In this document: positions 1-7,435 of the stretch, in pieces
Position numbering within the stretch: the first letter of the stretch is position 1
How the letters are laid out: every line of letters starts with the position of its first letter
Source: Acidobacteriota bacterium
GTDB taxonomy: Bacteria > Acidobacteriota > Terriglobia > UBA7540
NCBI GenBank assembly: GCA_021828225.1
Contig: JAKASH010000055.1
Span: 1-10,253, forward strand
Length of the DNA: 10,253 nucleotides
Direction: 5' to 3'
Translations under genes and position numbers: made by a program
Notes under the pieces: generated by a model
Told to the model about the DNA's origin: nothing
Database searches by the model: none
The model's input: the letters and a program-made list of their open reading frames with translations, nothing else

Positions 1-86
1 CATTCCTCGACACCGGTTCGCCAGAGGGCAAGCATTTCTTCGTCCGGCCGTTCGTAACAAAAACGAGCGAACTAAGGCTTGGTTAA
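1..86 (+). CDS. C-terminal end of an unidentified gene (partial)
   Basis: Reading in the frame that begins at base 3 gives 27 residues starting FLDTGSPEGKHFF and ending FVTKTSELRLG, then a TAA at 84-86. The composition looks like a genuine folded C-terminus, while the other two plus frames look less natural. The gene runs off the left edge, so no function can be given. It ends 136 bases before the symporter start and lies on the same strand. It could be a chance open stretch; the support is only codon texture and a plausible end. Confidence 0.4.
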   Translation, partial: FLDTGSPEGKHFFVRPFVTKTSELRLG

Positions 87-222
87 AAGGAAGGGCGCCA
101 TGCACCCTGCTTGACGCTTACCTTGTATTGGCAGTTCGCTTTTCCACTCCAGGTGCTGGGATTTTGCCTGGCATAGCTTGTCGTGTCCGCGTAAGATGAC
201 GGTTTAACTCAGTGAGGTGTGT

Positions 223-1689
223 GTGGCTTTCGGTTGGCTCGACCTTATCGTTGTTATCGCTTATCTTGTGGTTGTAACGTTGCTTGGCGCGCGCTTCGGG
301 AAGCAGCAACGTACTCTGCACGACTACTTCCTGGGAGGGCGCCAGCTTCCCTGGTGGGCCATCGCTCTTTCTGTCGTATCTGCCGAAACCAGCATCCTTA
401 CCATTATCAGCACCCCGGGAATAGCTTATACCGGCAACATGGAGTTCCTCCAGCTTATCTTTGGCTACCTGGTCGCCCGTGTCGTGGTTGCATTTGTTCT
501 GATTCCGAAATACTTTGCCGGAGAACTTTATACGGCCTACCAGTTGATCGAGCGTCGTTTTGGCCGTGGACTTAAAGTCTTCACGGCTGGCCTGTTTCTG
601 GGGAGCCGCGCGCTGGCGGAGGGAGTGCGGGTCTTTGCGATCACGATCGTGATCGAAGTCATTTTCAGAACAGGAGTCCTGACGGCCGTACTAATTATCA
701 CGGCGCTGACGCTTTTCTACACGTTCAGAGGAGGGTTGACTGCGGTCATCTGGACCGACGTTACACAACTCTCGATCTACATTATTGGAACAGTTATCGC
801 CCTCCTGCTGGCCGTTCGCGCCGTTCCGGGCGGCTGGTCAGAAGTAGCGCATCTGGCTGCCATCGCAGGCGGCAAATTTACAATCTTCAATTTTCACTTT
901 AACTGGCATCAGCCGTATCTATTCTGGTCCGGGCTGATCGGTGGGACTTTTCTGACCAGCGCCAGCCATGGTACGGACCAACTGATTGTGCAGCGACTTC
1001 TCGCAGCCAAAAACAAGCGACAGAGCCAGGGCGCCCTGCTGGCAAGCGGATTGCTTATCTTGTTTCAGTTTGCACTTTTCCTGGTAGTGGGGGTGGTCCT
1101 GTTCGCTTTTTACCATTTTCATCCGCCTGCCCATCCTTTTGCCCGTCCGGACAAAATCTATCCTACCTTTGTCGTCACGCAATTGCCTGAGGGGCTTGCA
1201 GGTTTACTGACCGCAGCGATCATTGCCGCCGCCATGGCGAACCTGAGCGCTGCGTTCAATTCCCTGGCATCCAGTTCGGTTGTGGACTTCTATCGCCCCT
1301 TCATCCGTCCCCACGCTGACCAGGAGCACTATCTCCTGGTATCACGTGGCCTGACCCTCTTCTGGGGAGTTGTGTTAACAGTCATTGCGGTCGTCGCTCA
1401 ATATCTCCACGAAGGCGTGCTGGTACTTGCGCTGACCATAGCATCTATTCCGTACGGCGCCATGCTAGGAATTTTCCTCCTGGGGATTCTGACCAAACGA
1501 GCTAACTCCCGGGGAGCCCTGACGGGAGCTGTGTTTGGTTTGACGGTCCTAATATTCATCGTCGTGGGGAAAGCTCTTGGAGTTTTCCATATCGCCTGGA
1601 CGTGGTACGTCGTCATCGGAACGCTGGTCACTTTCTTTGTGGGTTGGCTCGCCAGCAAAAGTCCTGTCACCTCTAACACATTACAATAG
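223..1689 (+). CDS. Sodium:solute symporter (SSS family), intact
   Basis: This is a polytopic inner-membrane protein of about 488 residues that would couple Na+ entry to uptake of a small solute, probably a sugar or sugar acid. Family marks are clear: DYFLGGR followed by the first discontinuous helix (SAETSILTIISTPGIAY), then TFRGGLTAVIWTDVTQ, then SHGTDQLIVQRLLAAK. Near two thirds of the way, MANLSAAFNSLASSSVVDFY is the helix that supplies serines for the Na2 sodium site. About 13 hydrophobic segments are visible and the length is normal for the family. Three GTG codons crowd the start. I chose 223 because GAGG at 214-217 then sits 5 bases upstream; GTG at 217 would overlap that site. The substrate cannot be read from sequence. 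MurNAc or another cell-wall sugar is suggested only by the nearby NamZ fusion and murQ-nagA. It belongs to a different SSS subgroup from the dead symporter at 5743-6368. Confidence 0.93.
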   Translation: MAFGWLDLIVVIAYLVVVTLLGARFGKQQRTLHDYFLGGRQLPWWAIALSVVSAETSILTIISTPGIAYTGNMEFLQLIFGYLVARVVVAFVLIPKYFAGELYTAYQLIERRFGRGLKVFTAGLFLGSRALAEGVRVFAITIVIEVIFRTGVLTAVLIITALTLFYTFRGGLTAVIWTDVTQLSIYIIGTVIALLLAVRAVPGGWSEVAHLAAIAGGKFTIFNFHFNWHQPYLFWSGLIGGTFLTSASHGTDQLIVQRLLAAKNKRQSQGALLASGLLILFQFALFLVVGVVLFAFYHFHPPAHPFARPDKIYPTFVVTQLPEGLAGLLTAAIIAAAMANLSAAFNSLASSSVVDFYRPFIRPHADQEHYLLVSRGLTLFWGVVLTVIAVVAQYLHEGVLVLALTIASIPYGAMLGIFLLGILTKRANSRGALTGAVFGLTVLIFIVVGKALGVFHIAWTWYVVIGTLVTFFVGWLASKSPVTSNTLQ

Positions 1690-1702
1690 GGGGCCAAAAG
1701 CC

Positions 1703-1831
1703 GTGCCTGACCAAGATCCCATCTTGACGAACTGCGGGCTCTGCCATTACGCTCATAGCAACATGTTCGAACAGCGACCCAACTCACATGCTACATGGTG
1801 GAAGAACCCATGCAGAGGTTGTCTTCATTAA
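1703..1831 (+). CDS. Possible 42-aa Cys-rich small protein
   Basis: A GTG at 1703 opens 42 codons ending in TAA at 1829-1831. A purine-rich AGGGGGG (1688-1693) overlaps the symporter stop and lies 9 bases upstream, so coupled translation is possible. The product has a CGLCHYAHSN motif and ends NPCRGCLH, that is two CxxC pairs with several histidines. This pattern fits a small metal-binding protein, or a scrap of a CxxCH heme-binding domain. There is no signal peptide, which argues against an assembled cytochrome. The frame is open upstream into the symporter gene, so it may be only the tail of a shadow frame. I do not recognise a family and the call is weak. Confidence 0.3.
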   Translation: MPDQDPILTNCGLCHYAHSNMFEQRPNSHATWWKNPCRGCLH

Positions 1832-1916
1832 GAATCATGCAGGGCACCGAATGCCACGCGCCCCGATGAAACTCCGCTCGCGGCACTGTGTGAAAAAATA
1901 AAACCGGAAGGTTTCT

Positions 1917-2504
1917 ATGAGATTTCGACTTCGTCGTTCGTCGTTTATCGCGGTCATACTTGCCGCCATCATCGCCTACGGCTACTTCTTGAAATCTGAA
2001 CATCAAGGCTCCGCGACGGACCCGTCCACAAGACCTGTTTCAATTTCAGGCTCGACATCCATCCAAGGCCCTTATTTCTCCGATCGTGACCGCATTGCCG
2101 ACAGAATCATCGCTGCCATCAATCGCACACGGCAAACCCTGGACGTAGCCATCTATAGCATTACGCAGCCTGATATCGCTGCTGCAATAGAGGCAGCTCA
2201 CCGACGAGGAGTACGGGTTCGGATCGTCAGCGACGAAGGACAATCTCGCGACCGGCATTCCGAGGTTTACTATCTCAGGTCCAGAGGAATCCCAATACGT
2301 TTGAGTGGTGGATTCAGAGGACAGCGTTCTCTTATGCACAACAAGTTCGCAATTCTTGACGGAAATCTTGTTGAAACAGGCAGCTTCAATTGGACGATAA
2401 GTGCCAACAGTTACAATTTCGAAAATGCAATCTTTATCGCCGACCCCGAAGTTGCCGCACGATACGAAAGAGAATTCGATCACATCTGGGCGCAGGCCCG
2501 GTGA
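1917..2504 (+). CDS. Membrane-anchored phospholipase D-like (HKD) nuclease-type protein
   Basis: The 195-residue product starts with basic residues and one hydrophobic helix (about 9-25), which suits an uncleaved anchor or signal peptide with the enzyme outside the cytoplasmic membrane. The rest matches the single-HKD PLD-like family typified by the Nuc endonuclease. It has DVAIYSIT near residue 76, a basic helix AAHRRGVRVRIVSD near 94-106, then the catalytic H141-x-K143-x4-D148. GSFNWT follows at 155-160 and an N/E-rich end at 165-170. Single-HKD members work as dimers and hydrolyse phosphodiesters, usually DNA or RNA. The residues needed for catalysis are present. GGAAGG at 1906-1911 sits 5 bases before the ATG, so the start is well supported. 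The family is clear, but the substrate is not, and no link to the neighbouring cell-wall genes can be shown. Confidence 0.9.
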   Translation: MRFRLRRSSFIAVILAAIIAYGYFLKSEHQGSATDPSTRPVSISGSTSIQGPYFSDRDRIADRIIAAINRTRQTLDVAIYSITQPDIAAAIEAAHRRGVRVRIVSDEGQSRDRHSEVYYLRSRGIPIRLSGGFRGQRSLMHNKFAILDGNLVETGSFNWTISANSYNFENAIFIADPEVAARYEREFDHIWAQAR

Positions 2505-2551
2505 TCCAGCCGAATGACGTCACCCGGTACGCTGCAGGCAAGTGCCAGGCA

Positions 2552-3115
2552 TTATGTTTTTTTCTTCAGAGCCGGTAGGATGTACTTGGTAATCAGAGAT
2601 TCATATTCCTGACGAGCCTGATCCGTAATTGGGGCAGGAGCAAGCGGACCATTGCTTGTTGCCTTCAAATAGAGGTCGCCGGTCTCTCCGAGCGGACCCG
2701 GGTCGATCTTTTCAAATTCTGCGTCGTCAGACTCCCCAAACTGGAAGATTTGCTTGGCATTGTAGGTCTTCATCTGAGCTGGGGTCAGCTTACCCACACT
2801 GCGCACGTAAATGCGGAACCGCCCAAAATACCGGTTCTTGTCATAGTCAATGCGGAGAACGCGCTGAAGCTGAACCTTCGGATTCTGAGGGTCTGCATGA
2901 ATATTGGCAAGCAGATAAAAATTACTAAGCTTGCCCCCATAAGAGTTATCCAGCACTTGATAGAGGACGTAAGTGGGGTCATCAGGATTGACGGGTGCAT
3001 TTTTGCGCTTTGCCCATGCAGATGGTACGGCAAGAAGAAGCAGACCTATGGCTGCCAGGAAGACAACCGAACCCTTCACCTTTTTCACTCTACCCTCCCG
3101 CGTCCGGCTGGTCAT
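2552..3115 (-). CDS. Small secreted protein of unknown function
   Basis: I do not recognise a family for this 187-residue product. It has a textbook signal peptide: basic residues (VKKVKGS), a hydrophobic core from about 15 to 32, and a PSAWA cleavage motif ending near residue 36, giving a mature protein of roughly 150 residues. The mature part mixes beta-like segments (YVLYQVLD, GRFRIYVRSV) with an acidic stretch (GESDDAEFEKIDPG) and a basic C-terminus (LKKKT). It has no cysteine and no lipobox. It converges on the PLD-like gene, whose stop is 47 bases away. It lies 110 bases downstream of the fusion enzyme on the same strand, so co-transcription is possible. Two starts compete: ATG at 3115 with AGGA 8 bases upstream, and GTG at 3088, nine codons in, with a stronger GGGAGGG. 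Either leaves the signal peptide whole. Confidence 0.8.
   Translation of the reverse strand: MTSRTREGRVKKVKGSVVFLAAIGLLLLAVPSAWAKRKNAPVNPDDPTYVLYQVLDNSYGGKLSNFYLLANIHADPQNPKVQLQRVLRIDYDKNRYFGRFRIYVRSVGKLTPAQMKTYNAKQIFQFGESDDAEFEKIDPGPLGETGDLYLKATSNGPLAPAPITDQARQEYESLITKYILPALKKKT
3093..3099 (-). promoter_or_regulatory. Internal Shine-Dalgarno pointing to an alternative GTG start at 3088
   Basis: On the minus strand GGGAGGG lies 4 bases before a GTG that is in frame with the secreted protein. Starting there gives MKKVKGSVVFL, a more standard signal peptide N-terminus than the longer MTSRTREGR form. The spacing is a little short, so the upstream ATG remains possible. Confidence 0.45.
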
Positions 3116-3225
3116 GTGTGAAATCCTATGCGGACGGCTTCGAAGCAGGCAGAAAGCATACCACTGTTTCTCGTACGGTCAAAACCCGCATCACAGCCAC
3201 AAAGGAAATTTCGCACTTTCCCTCG

Positions 3226-5625
3226 CTACTGATAAAGCAGGTACTTTGCGCGCAGCTTGCGAAACTTCGTGAGCGGCCTTTGCCAGAGGTATTCAATGCG
3301 CTTCGGGTCAACATTATTCCTGATATCATCGAGAACCCATCGGGCTCCAATGAGACGCAACGTCTTGTCCAGCTCAAAATTCCTGGGAAAAAGTTGATAC
3401 AGCGCCGAAGCGAGTTCGACTCCTAATTCCGGCGGGTCAAACGCCTGGCGATCCACAAGAAAGATTTGAACGCCGTGGCACACTTCTCCGGTGTAAATGC
3501 TGCTTCGGGGCGTGAAGTCCGTTGGCAAGAACCGAACCCCCTGAATGTCGCGTGAATTCAAATAAGTCGCAAGATGTTTCCCATTGATCCAAGGGGCTCC
3601 CAGCAACTCAAACGGAGTATCAGTGCCGCGGCCGACGCTGACATTCGATCCCTCAACCATTGCGACCCCTGGATAAAGGATCTCTTCTGTCAGCGACCGC
3701 AGGTTCGGTGACGGATCCCTCCATTGGAGTCCTGTTTCATCATACCAGTCGGTTCGTTGCCATCCCTGCATCTTGATTACATGCAGGTTGACACCGAGAT
3801 GCTCTTGATCGTTGTACATCTCGGCCAACTCTCCTACCGTCATTCCGTATCGAATGGGCAGGGGAAAGTAACCAACAAACGATCGTAAGTCTGAATCGAG
3901 AATTGGACCCTGGACGATTGAGCCGCCAAGGGGATCGGGGCGGTCCAGAACATAGAATGAAAGGTGGTTCTTGGAGGCCGCTTCCATGGCATAACCCAGC
4001 GTTGTAATAAAAGTATAAAACCGGACACCGGCAGCCTGAATGTCAAAGACCAGTCCATTCAACCCCTCGAGCATCTGGCTGGTGGGTCGCCTGTATTTCC
4101 CATATAGGCTGTAGATGGGCAAGCCGGTTGTCGGATCTGTCGAAGATGCCACATTCGAATCCGCTTTGCCCCAAAGGCCATGCTCCGGGCTGAATATCGC
4201 CTTGAGCTGTACACCGGGCGCATGGTCAAGCACGTCAATGTCCCGCCGCCCCTCGGAATCCACTCCTGTCTCATTTGTAATAAGTCCGATGCGAAGTCCC
4301 TTCAGCGGAGCAAAGTGTTCTTGTTCCAGAACATCAATCCCTGTTCGCACATTCCCGTTTCTCAATCCGCTGACTCTGTAACTGCGCATCAGTTCGTAGT
4401 ACCCGGTAAGAGATTTATGTGAGTTTAGGATTTCCTGATCGGAGACCGGTCCGAGAGCGGCGGCCACGGCAGTTTCTATCCTCGATCGAAGACCAATCAC
4501 GTCGCCCGTTCCATTTGGGTACAAACGGCTCGCCAGGAAAATGATGTACGTATGCGTTACGGGATCAATCCAGAGTGAGGGCCCAGTATAGCCAGTGTGC
4601 CCAAAAGATCCCACCGGAAAGAGCGCGCCGCGGTTCGAAGAAAATGGTGAAGCAATGTCCCATCCGAGCCCGCGAACAGCCATCTTGTCGGGCGGCGATT
4701 GCGGTGTCGTCATTTTTTCCACGGTCAGGGGATTCAGGATGCGAACGCCATGGTAGATTCCGCCATTCAGCAGCATTTGGCAGAAAATCGACAGGTCGCT
4801 GGCGTCCGAGAATAGCCCGGCATGGCCCGCCACACCGCCCATGCGTCTCGCGGTAGGATCGTCAACGACGCCCCACAGGATGGGCCCCGTAGTTCCGAAC
4901 TCATGCTGGGTAGGAGCAATGCGATACCGCAAGGAGGCCGGAGGAAGAAACATCGTGTCTTTCATCCCTAATGGCTTAAAGATGTGTCGCTCACAATACA
5001 CGTTGAGTGGCTCGCCGGTAATTCGTCGCACCAACTCACCCAGAGTCTCATAGTTGATGTCGCTGTACAGAAACCGCGTCCCTGGCGGCAGGATGGGACT
5101 GGTATCGACGATCATCTTCATCGCGGTATCGTACCCTGACCAGGGATAGCTCAAGTCCAGATCGGGCGGCAGGCCGGAATAGTGGGTCATCAGTTCGCGC
5201 ACCGTGATGTCCTGTTTCCCGTTTTCCGCGAATGCCGGCCAGTAATCCGAGACAGGGGCGTCCAGGCGAATCTTGCCTTCCTGGAAAAGCTGCATGATTG
5301 CGGTCGTTGTCGCCACAATTTTGGTGCAGGACGCCATGTCGAAAATCGTATTTATCTGCATCGGCGACTTCCTGCGACCCAGGCGACGATAACCGATGGC
5401 AAGACGGTAAACTACTCTCCCGTCATGGCCAACGACAACCACTGCACCGGGCAACTTGCCCTGCTGGATGGATTCTTCAATTACTCCCGGCAGCTGCCTG
5501 AGCCGGGCTGCGATTGCGGCAGAGCCTTTGTCAGAAACAGGGCGTTGACCGTTGGCAGCCTTAATTACAGGGCTAACCAAGCTTACAATCATGAAAAGAA
5601 ACAATGCATTGAAAGGTCGCATCAT
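3226..5625 (-). CDS. Secreted fusion: AmiE-like serine hydrolase (beta-lactamase fold) + NamZ exo-N-acetylmuramidase (DUF1343/GH171)
   Basis: The 799-residue product has a signal peptide (hydrophobic core about 5-20, cleavage near VIKA-A at 23-24) and two full catalytic modules. Residues about 40-390 are a serine beta-lactamase-like fold. The nucleophile motif is S99-C-T-K102, Y187-S-D replaces the class C YxN, and H343-T-G is the third motif. This form is shared with AmiE (B. subtilis YbbE), which cuts peptide from MurNAc, and with esterases. Residues about 427-795 are a NamZ domain, known to release MurNAc from non-reducing glycan ends. Its marks are GLITNETGVD, IFSPEHGLWG near 477-486, GLVFDIQAAGVRFYTF, LDRPDPLGG and EGSNVSVGRGTDTPFELLGAPW (in part, 658-679). 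In B. subtilis these are separate neighbouring genes; here one chain could do both steps in the periplasm. ATG at 5625 follows AGGAGGG (5638-5644), spaced a long 12 bases. Bond specificity of the first domain is inferred. Confidence 0.96.
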   Translation of the reverse strand: MMRPFNALFLFMIVSLVSPVIKAANGQRPVSDKGSAAIAARLRQLPGVIEESIQQGKLPGAVVVVGHDGRVVYRLAIGYRRLGRRKSPMQINTIFDMASCTKIVATTTAIMQLFQEGKIRLDAPVSDYWPAFAENGKQDITVRELMTHYSGLPPDLDLSYPWSGYDTAMKMIVDTSPILPPGTRFLYSDINYETLGELVRRITGEPLNVYCERHIFKPLGMKDTMFLPPASLRYRIAPTQHEFGTTGPILWGVVDDPTARRMGGVAGHAGLFSDASDLSIFCQMLLNGGIYHGVRILNPLTVEKMTTPQSPPDKMAVRGLGWDIASPFSSNRGALFPVGSFGHTGYTGPSLWIDPVTHTYIIFLASRLYPNGTGDVIGLRSRIETAVAAALGPVSDQEILNSHKSLTGYYELMRSYRVSGLRNGNVRTGIDVLEQEHFAPLKGLRIGLITNETGVDSEGRRDIDVLDHAPGVQLKAIFSPEHGLWGKADSNVASSTDPTTGLPIYSLYGKYRRPTSQMLEGLNGLVFDIQAAGVRFYTFITTLGYAMEAASKNHLSFYVLDRPDPLGGSIVQGPILDSDLRSFVGYFPLPIRYGMTVGELAEMYNDQEHLGVNLHVIKMQGWQRTDWYDETGLQWRDPSPNLRSLTEEILYPGVAMVEGSNVSVGRGTDTPFELLGAPWINGKHLATYLNSRDIQGVRFLPTDFTPRSSIYTGEVCHGVQIFLVDRQAFDPPELGVELASALYQLFPRNFELDKTLRLIGARWVLDDIRNNVDPKRIEYLWQRPLTKFRKLRAKYLLYQ

Positions 5626-5637
5626 ATATGAGAAGTT

Positions 5638-5644
5638 CCCTCCT
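5638..5644 (-). promoter_or_regulatory. Shine-Dalgarno of the fusion enzyme gene
   Basis: AGGAGGG on the minus strand is a near-perfect ribosome binding sequence. It is 12 bases from the first ATG (5625) and 15 from the second, adjacent ATG (5622). The gap is longer than usual, but no other start codon lies closer in any useful frame, so the double ATG is retained as the start. Confidence 0.5.
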
Positions 5645-5651
5645 AATTCAT

Positions 5652-5679
5652 TTGTGGCAAGTGAGCATTTTGCTATACA
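5652..5679 (+). promoter_or_regulatory. Candidate extended -10 promoter facing the symporter remnant
   Basis: TGC-TATACA (5671-5679) looks like an extended -10 element. TTGTGG (5652-5657) lies 16 bases upstream of the hexamer as a poor -35. It points to the dead symporter at 5743 and may be a leftover of its promoter. It would also help transcribe into murQ if no terminator intervenes. The match is modest and this kind of motif arises by chance. Confidence 0.25.
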
Positions 5680-5742
5680 CTCGGGTGTTTATGCCAACTA
5701 AAGTTTGAATTGGGCGGGGAAAGCCTATTTGCCGGGTAAAAC

Positions 5743-6368
5743 ATGAAATTGAAATTTCCTGACTGGATAGCGGTTGTGACCAACTCTTTCTTCAATTTGG
5801 CAATCCGGCTTTACTTCCACAAGAGGGCCAGCGGAAGCCCCAACGGATTCCTCGTCTCAGGCCGCAAGGTGACTTGGTGGCTGGCAGGCACATCGATGGT
5901 CGCAACGACGTTTGCGGCTGACACACGGCACTTGACCATGACCGTAGCCCTGCTGCGGGTCATGGTTTTCCATTGCGGAGTACCCCTCTAGGGGTCGAAG
6001 CAGATCGTGTTTCCTAAGCAACTTCTGACCGAGTTAGTCGTTACGAATGAGGTGTAGCTAATAACAACATTCCCTACAGAGCGTGAACCGGAAAATAAGC
6101 TGACAGAATTCTGCCGGAAGGTAAGGGCCGACGCCAAAGATTGGAAACATATAGATGAGAATGTGCCGGACATCCCTCCTGTTCATGACAATTGGTATAA
6201 TTGATTGGAGCGGAACCTCGGATGTGTGATGCTCTATATGGTGTTGTTTGGGATGGGTAAGCCATTCCTGGCTCATCCGGCGATGGGCTGGACTTTATTT
6301 TAGTAATTGCGGGAATTGGGATCTACGGGGACCTTTCTCCCCGCTGATGGGAAGTCTTCATCGGCTAG
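5743..6368 (+). pseudogene. Decayed sodium:solute symporter (SSS family), middle deleted
   Basis: From ATG 5743, about 61 codons read as a good SSS N-terminus: DWIAVV, then LVSGRKVTWWLAGTSMVA and TTFAADT (ending at 5925). A stretch without recognisable family match follows, and then the same frame picks up what looks like the C-terminal end. PKQLLTELVVTNEV, TAG at 6055 (where a Trp is expected) and LITTFPTEREPENKLTEF lead to a soluble segment ending DNWYN, TGA at 6202, and then the last helix, LGCVMLYMVLFGMGKPFL. A frameshift near 6300 carries the reading to IAGIGIYGDLSPR, a TGA at 6345, WEVFIG and TAG 6366-6368. Stops also lie at 5989, 6301 and 6304. Only about 200 codons remain of a family usually 500-600 long, so most transmembrane helices are gone. 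Several independent lesions make sequencing error unlikely. Its position between the NamZ fusion and murQ suggests it once imported a released cell-wall sugar. Confidence 0.82.
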
Positions 6369-6472
6369 CAGCTTGAAACAGATTAGCAACCTGCGAAGAT
6401 TGGAATTGACCTGACTCTCTCTTAGCGTCCGAGAAGCAAGCTAAGCACCCGGACGGCTCCGGATCACGTGAA

Positions 6473-7435
6473 ATGGAAAACCAACCGCCAGAACGCATCA
6501 CAGAAAGACGAAACCCCGCGGCAGCTTCTCTCGATACACGGTCCACGCGGGAAATTCTTACCCTTATGAATCGCGAAGACCAGAAGGTTGCAGTTGCGGT
6601 CAAGAGGGCTATTCCACAGATTGCTCGCGCTGTTGACCTCGCAGTAGATGCGCTGGCCAAGGGCGGACGCCTGATTTATCTGGGTGCAGGAACCAGTGGC
6701 CGCCTTGGAGTTCTTGACGCGGCTGAATGTCGCCCCACGTTCGGCACCGATAGAGTATCGGCTGTTCTGGCCGGTGGACCGAAAGCAATGTTCAAGGCGG
6801 GTGAAGGCGTTGAGGACAAACGCGCCAGTGCGCGACGTGATCTTCAACGCGTCGGCCTCAATGAGAAGGACGTTCTGGTAGGACTTGCTGCAAGTGGCAG
6901 GACGCCGTATACGCTTGAGGGATTGCGCTACGCCAAACGCCTGGGTGCCGGAACCGTTGGCGTGACGGCTAATCCCGATGCGCCCATGCGGGGCCTTCCG
7001 GACGTCGAAATCGTGGTCAACGTCGGTCCCGAGATCATTGCGGGCTCAACCCGGCTGAAAGCAGGAACCGCTGAAAAACTGATCCTGAACATGCTATCCA
7101 CGGCGACCATGGTCAGGTTAGGGCGGGTTTTCTCTGGATTGATGGTCCACATGGAAATGAAGAATGAAAAGCTCCGCGATCGCGGCCGTTCAATTTTAGT
7201 TAAAGCCACAGGGGTTGATCTTGAATCTGCCGACCGTGCGCTTTCTGCTTCTGGAATGAATCTTCCTGCTGCCATTTTAATGATCTGGAGAAATATCCCG
7301 AAAGAGGATGCCTTTCGAATCCTCAAGCAAGAGCCAAACACAGCACTTGCGCTTCGCGAAGCGCGTGCCCATCACCTCGGTCAAAGGAAGCATTCCCGGC
7401 GCGGACTCAGACAATCCTCTCGGGGGGAGTCATGA
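6473..7435 (+). CDS. murQ: N-acetylmuramic acid 6-phosphate etherase
   Basis: This cytoplasmic lyase/hydrolase removes D-lactate from MurNAc-6-phosphate to give GlcNAc-6-phosphate, the step that joins MurNAc salvage to amino-sugar metabolism. It is a SIS-domain protein. The sugar-phosphate loop GRLIYLGAGTSGRLGVLDAAEC is at about 65-86, ending in catalytic Glu85 (E. coli Glu83). The second catalytic acid is Glu114 in EGVED, matching E. coli Glu114. ASGRTPY (140-146), GSTRLKAGTAEKLILNMLST (191-210) and NEKL (231-234) are diagnostic. The fold ends near residue 300, leaving a basic tail of about 20 residues (LGQRKHSRRGLRQ and on) beyond the usual end. The start at 6473 fits the family N-terminus (TERRNPAAASLDTRST), though the ribosome site is weak (GGA at 6461). 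It overlaps nagA by 4 bases (ATGA). No MurNAc kinase lies beside it. Confidence 0.97.
   Translation: MENQPPERITERRNPAAASLDTRSTREILTLMNREDQKVAVAVKRAIPQIARAVDLAVDALAKGGRLIYLGAGTSGRLGVLDAAECRPTFGTDRVSAVLAGGPKAMFKAGEGVEDKRASARRDLQRVGLNEKDVLVGLAASGRTPYTLEGLRYAKRLGAGTVGVTANPDAPMRGLPDVEIVVNVGPEIIAGSTRLKAGTAEKLILNMLSTATMVRLGRVFSGLMVHMEMKNEKLRDRGRSILVKATGVDLESADRALSASGMNLPAAILMIWRNIPKEDAFRILKQEPNTALALREARAHHLGQRKHSRRGLRQSSRGES

Noticed and set aside
111..139. TTGACG as a -35 box for the symporter gene
   Set aside because: No acceptable -10 hexamer occurs 16-18 bases downstream (the position reads GTTCGC), so no promoter is called.
4059..4381. Open frames on both strands inside the fusion gene
   Set aside because: They lie wholly inside a strongly supported coding region and read as low-complexity or basic strings with no family match.
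5926..6009. Possible insertion sequence in the broken symporter
   Set aside because: There are no inverted repeats, target duplication or transposase fragment; deletion explains the gap better.
6407..6472. Upstream in-frame extension of murQ
   Set aside because: The frame is open back to the TGA at 6407 but holds no ATG or GTG and does not resemble MurQ N-termini, so 6473 is kept.
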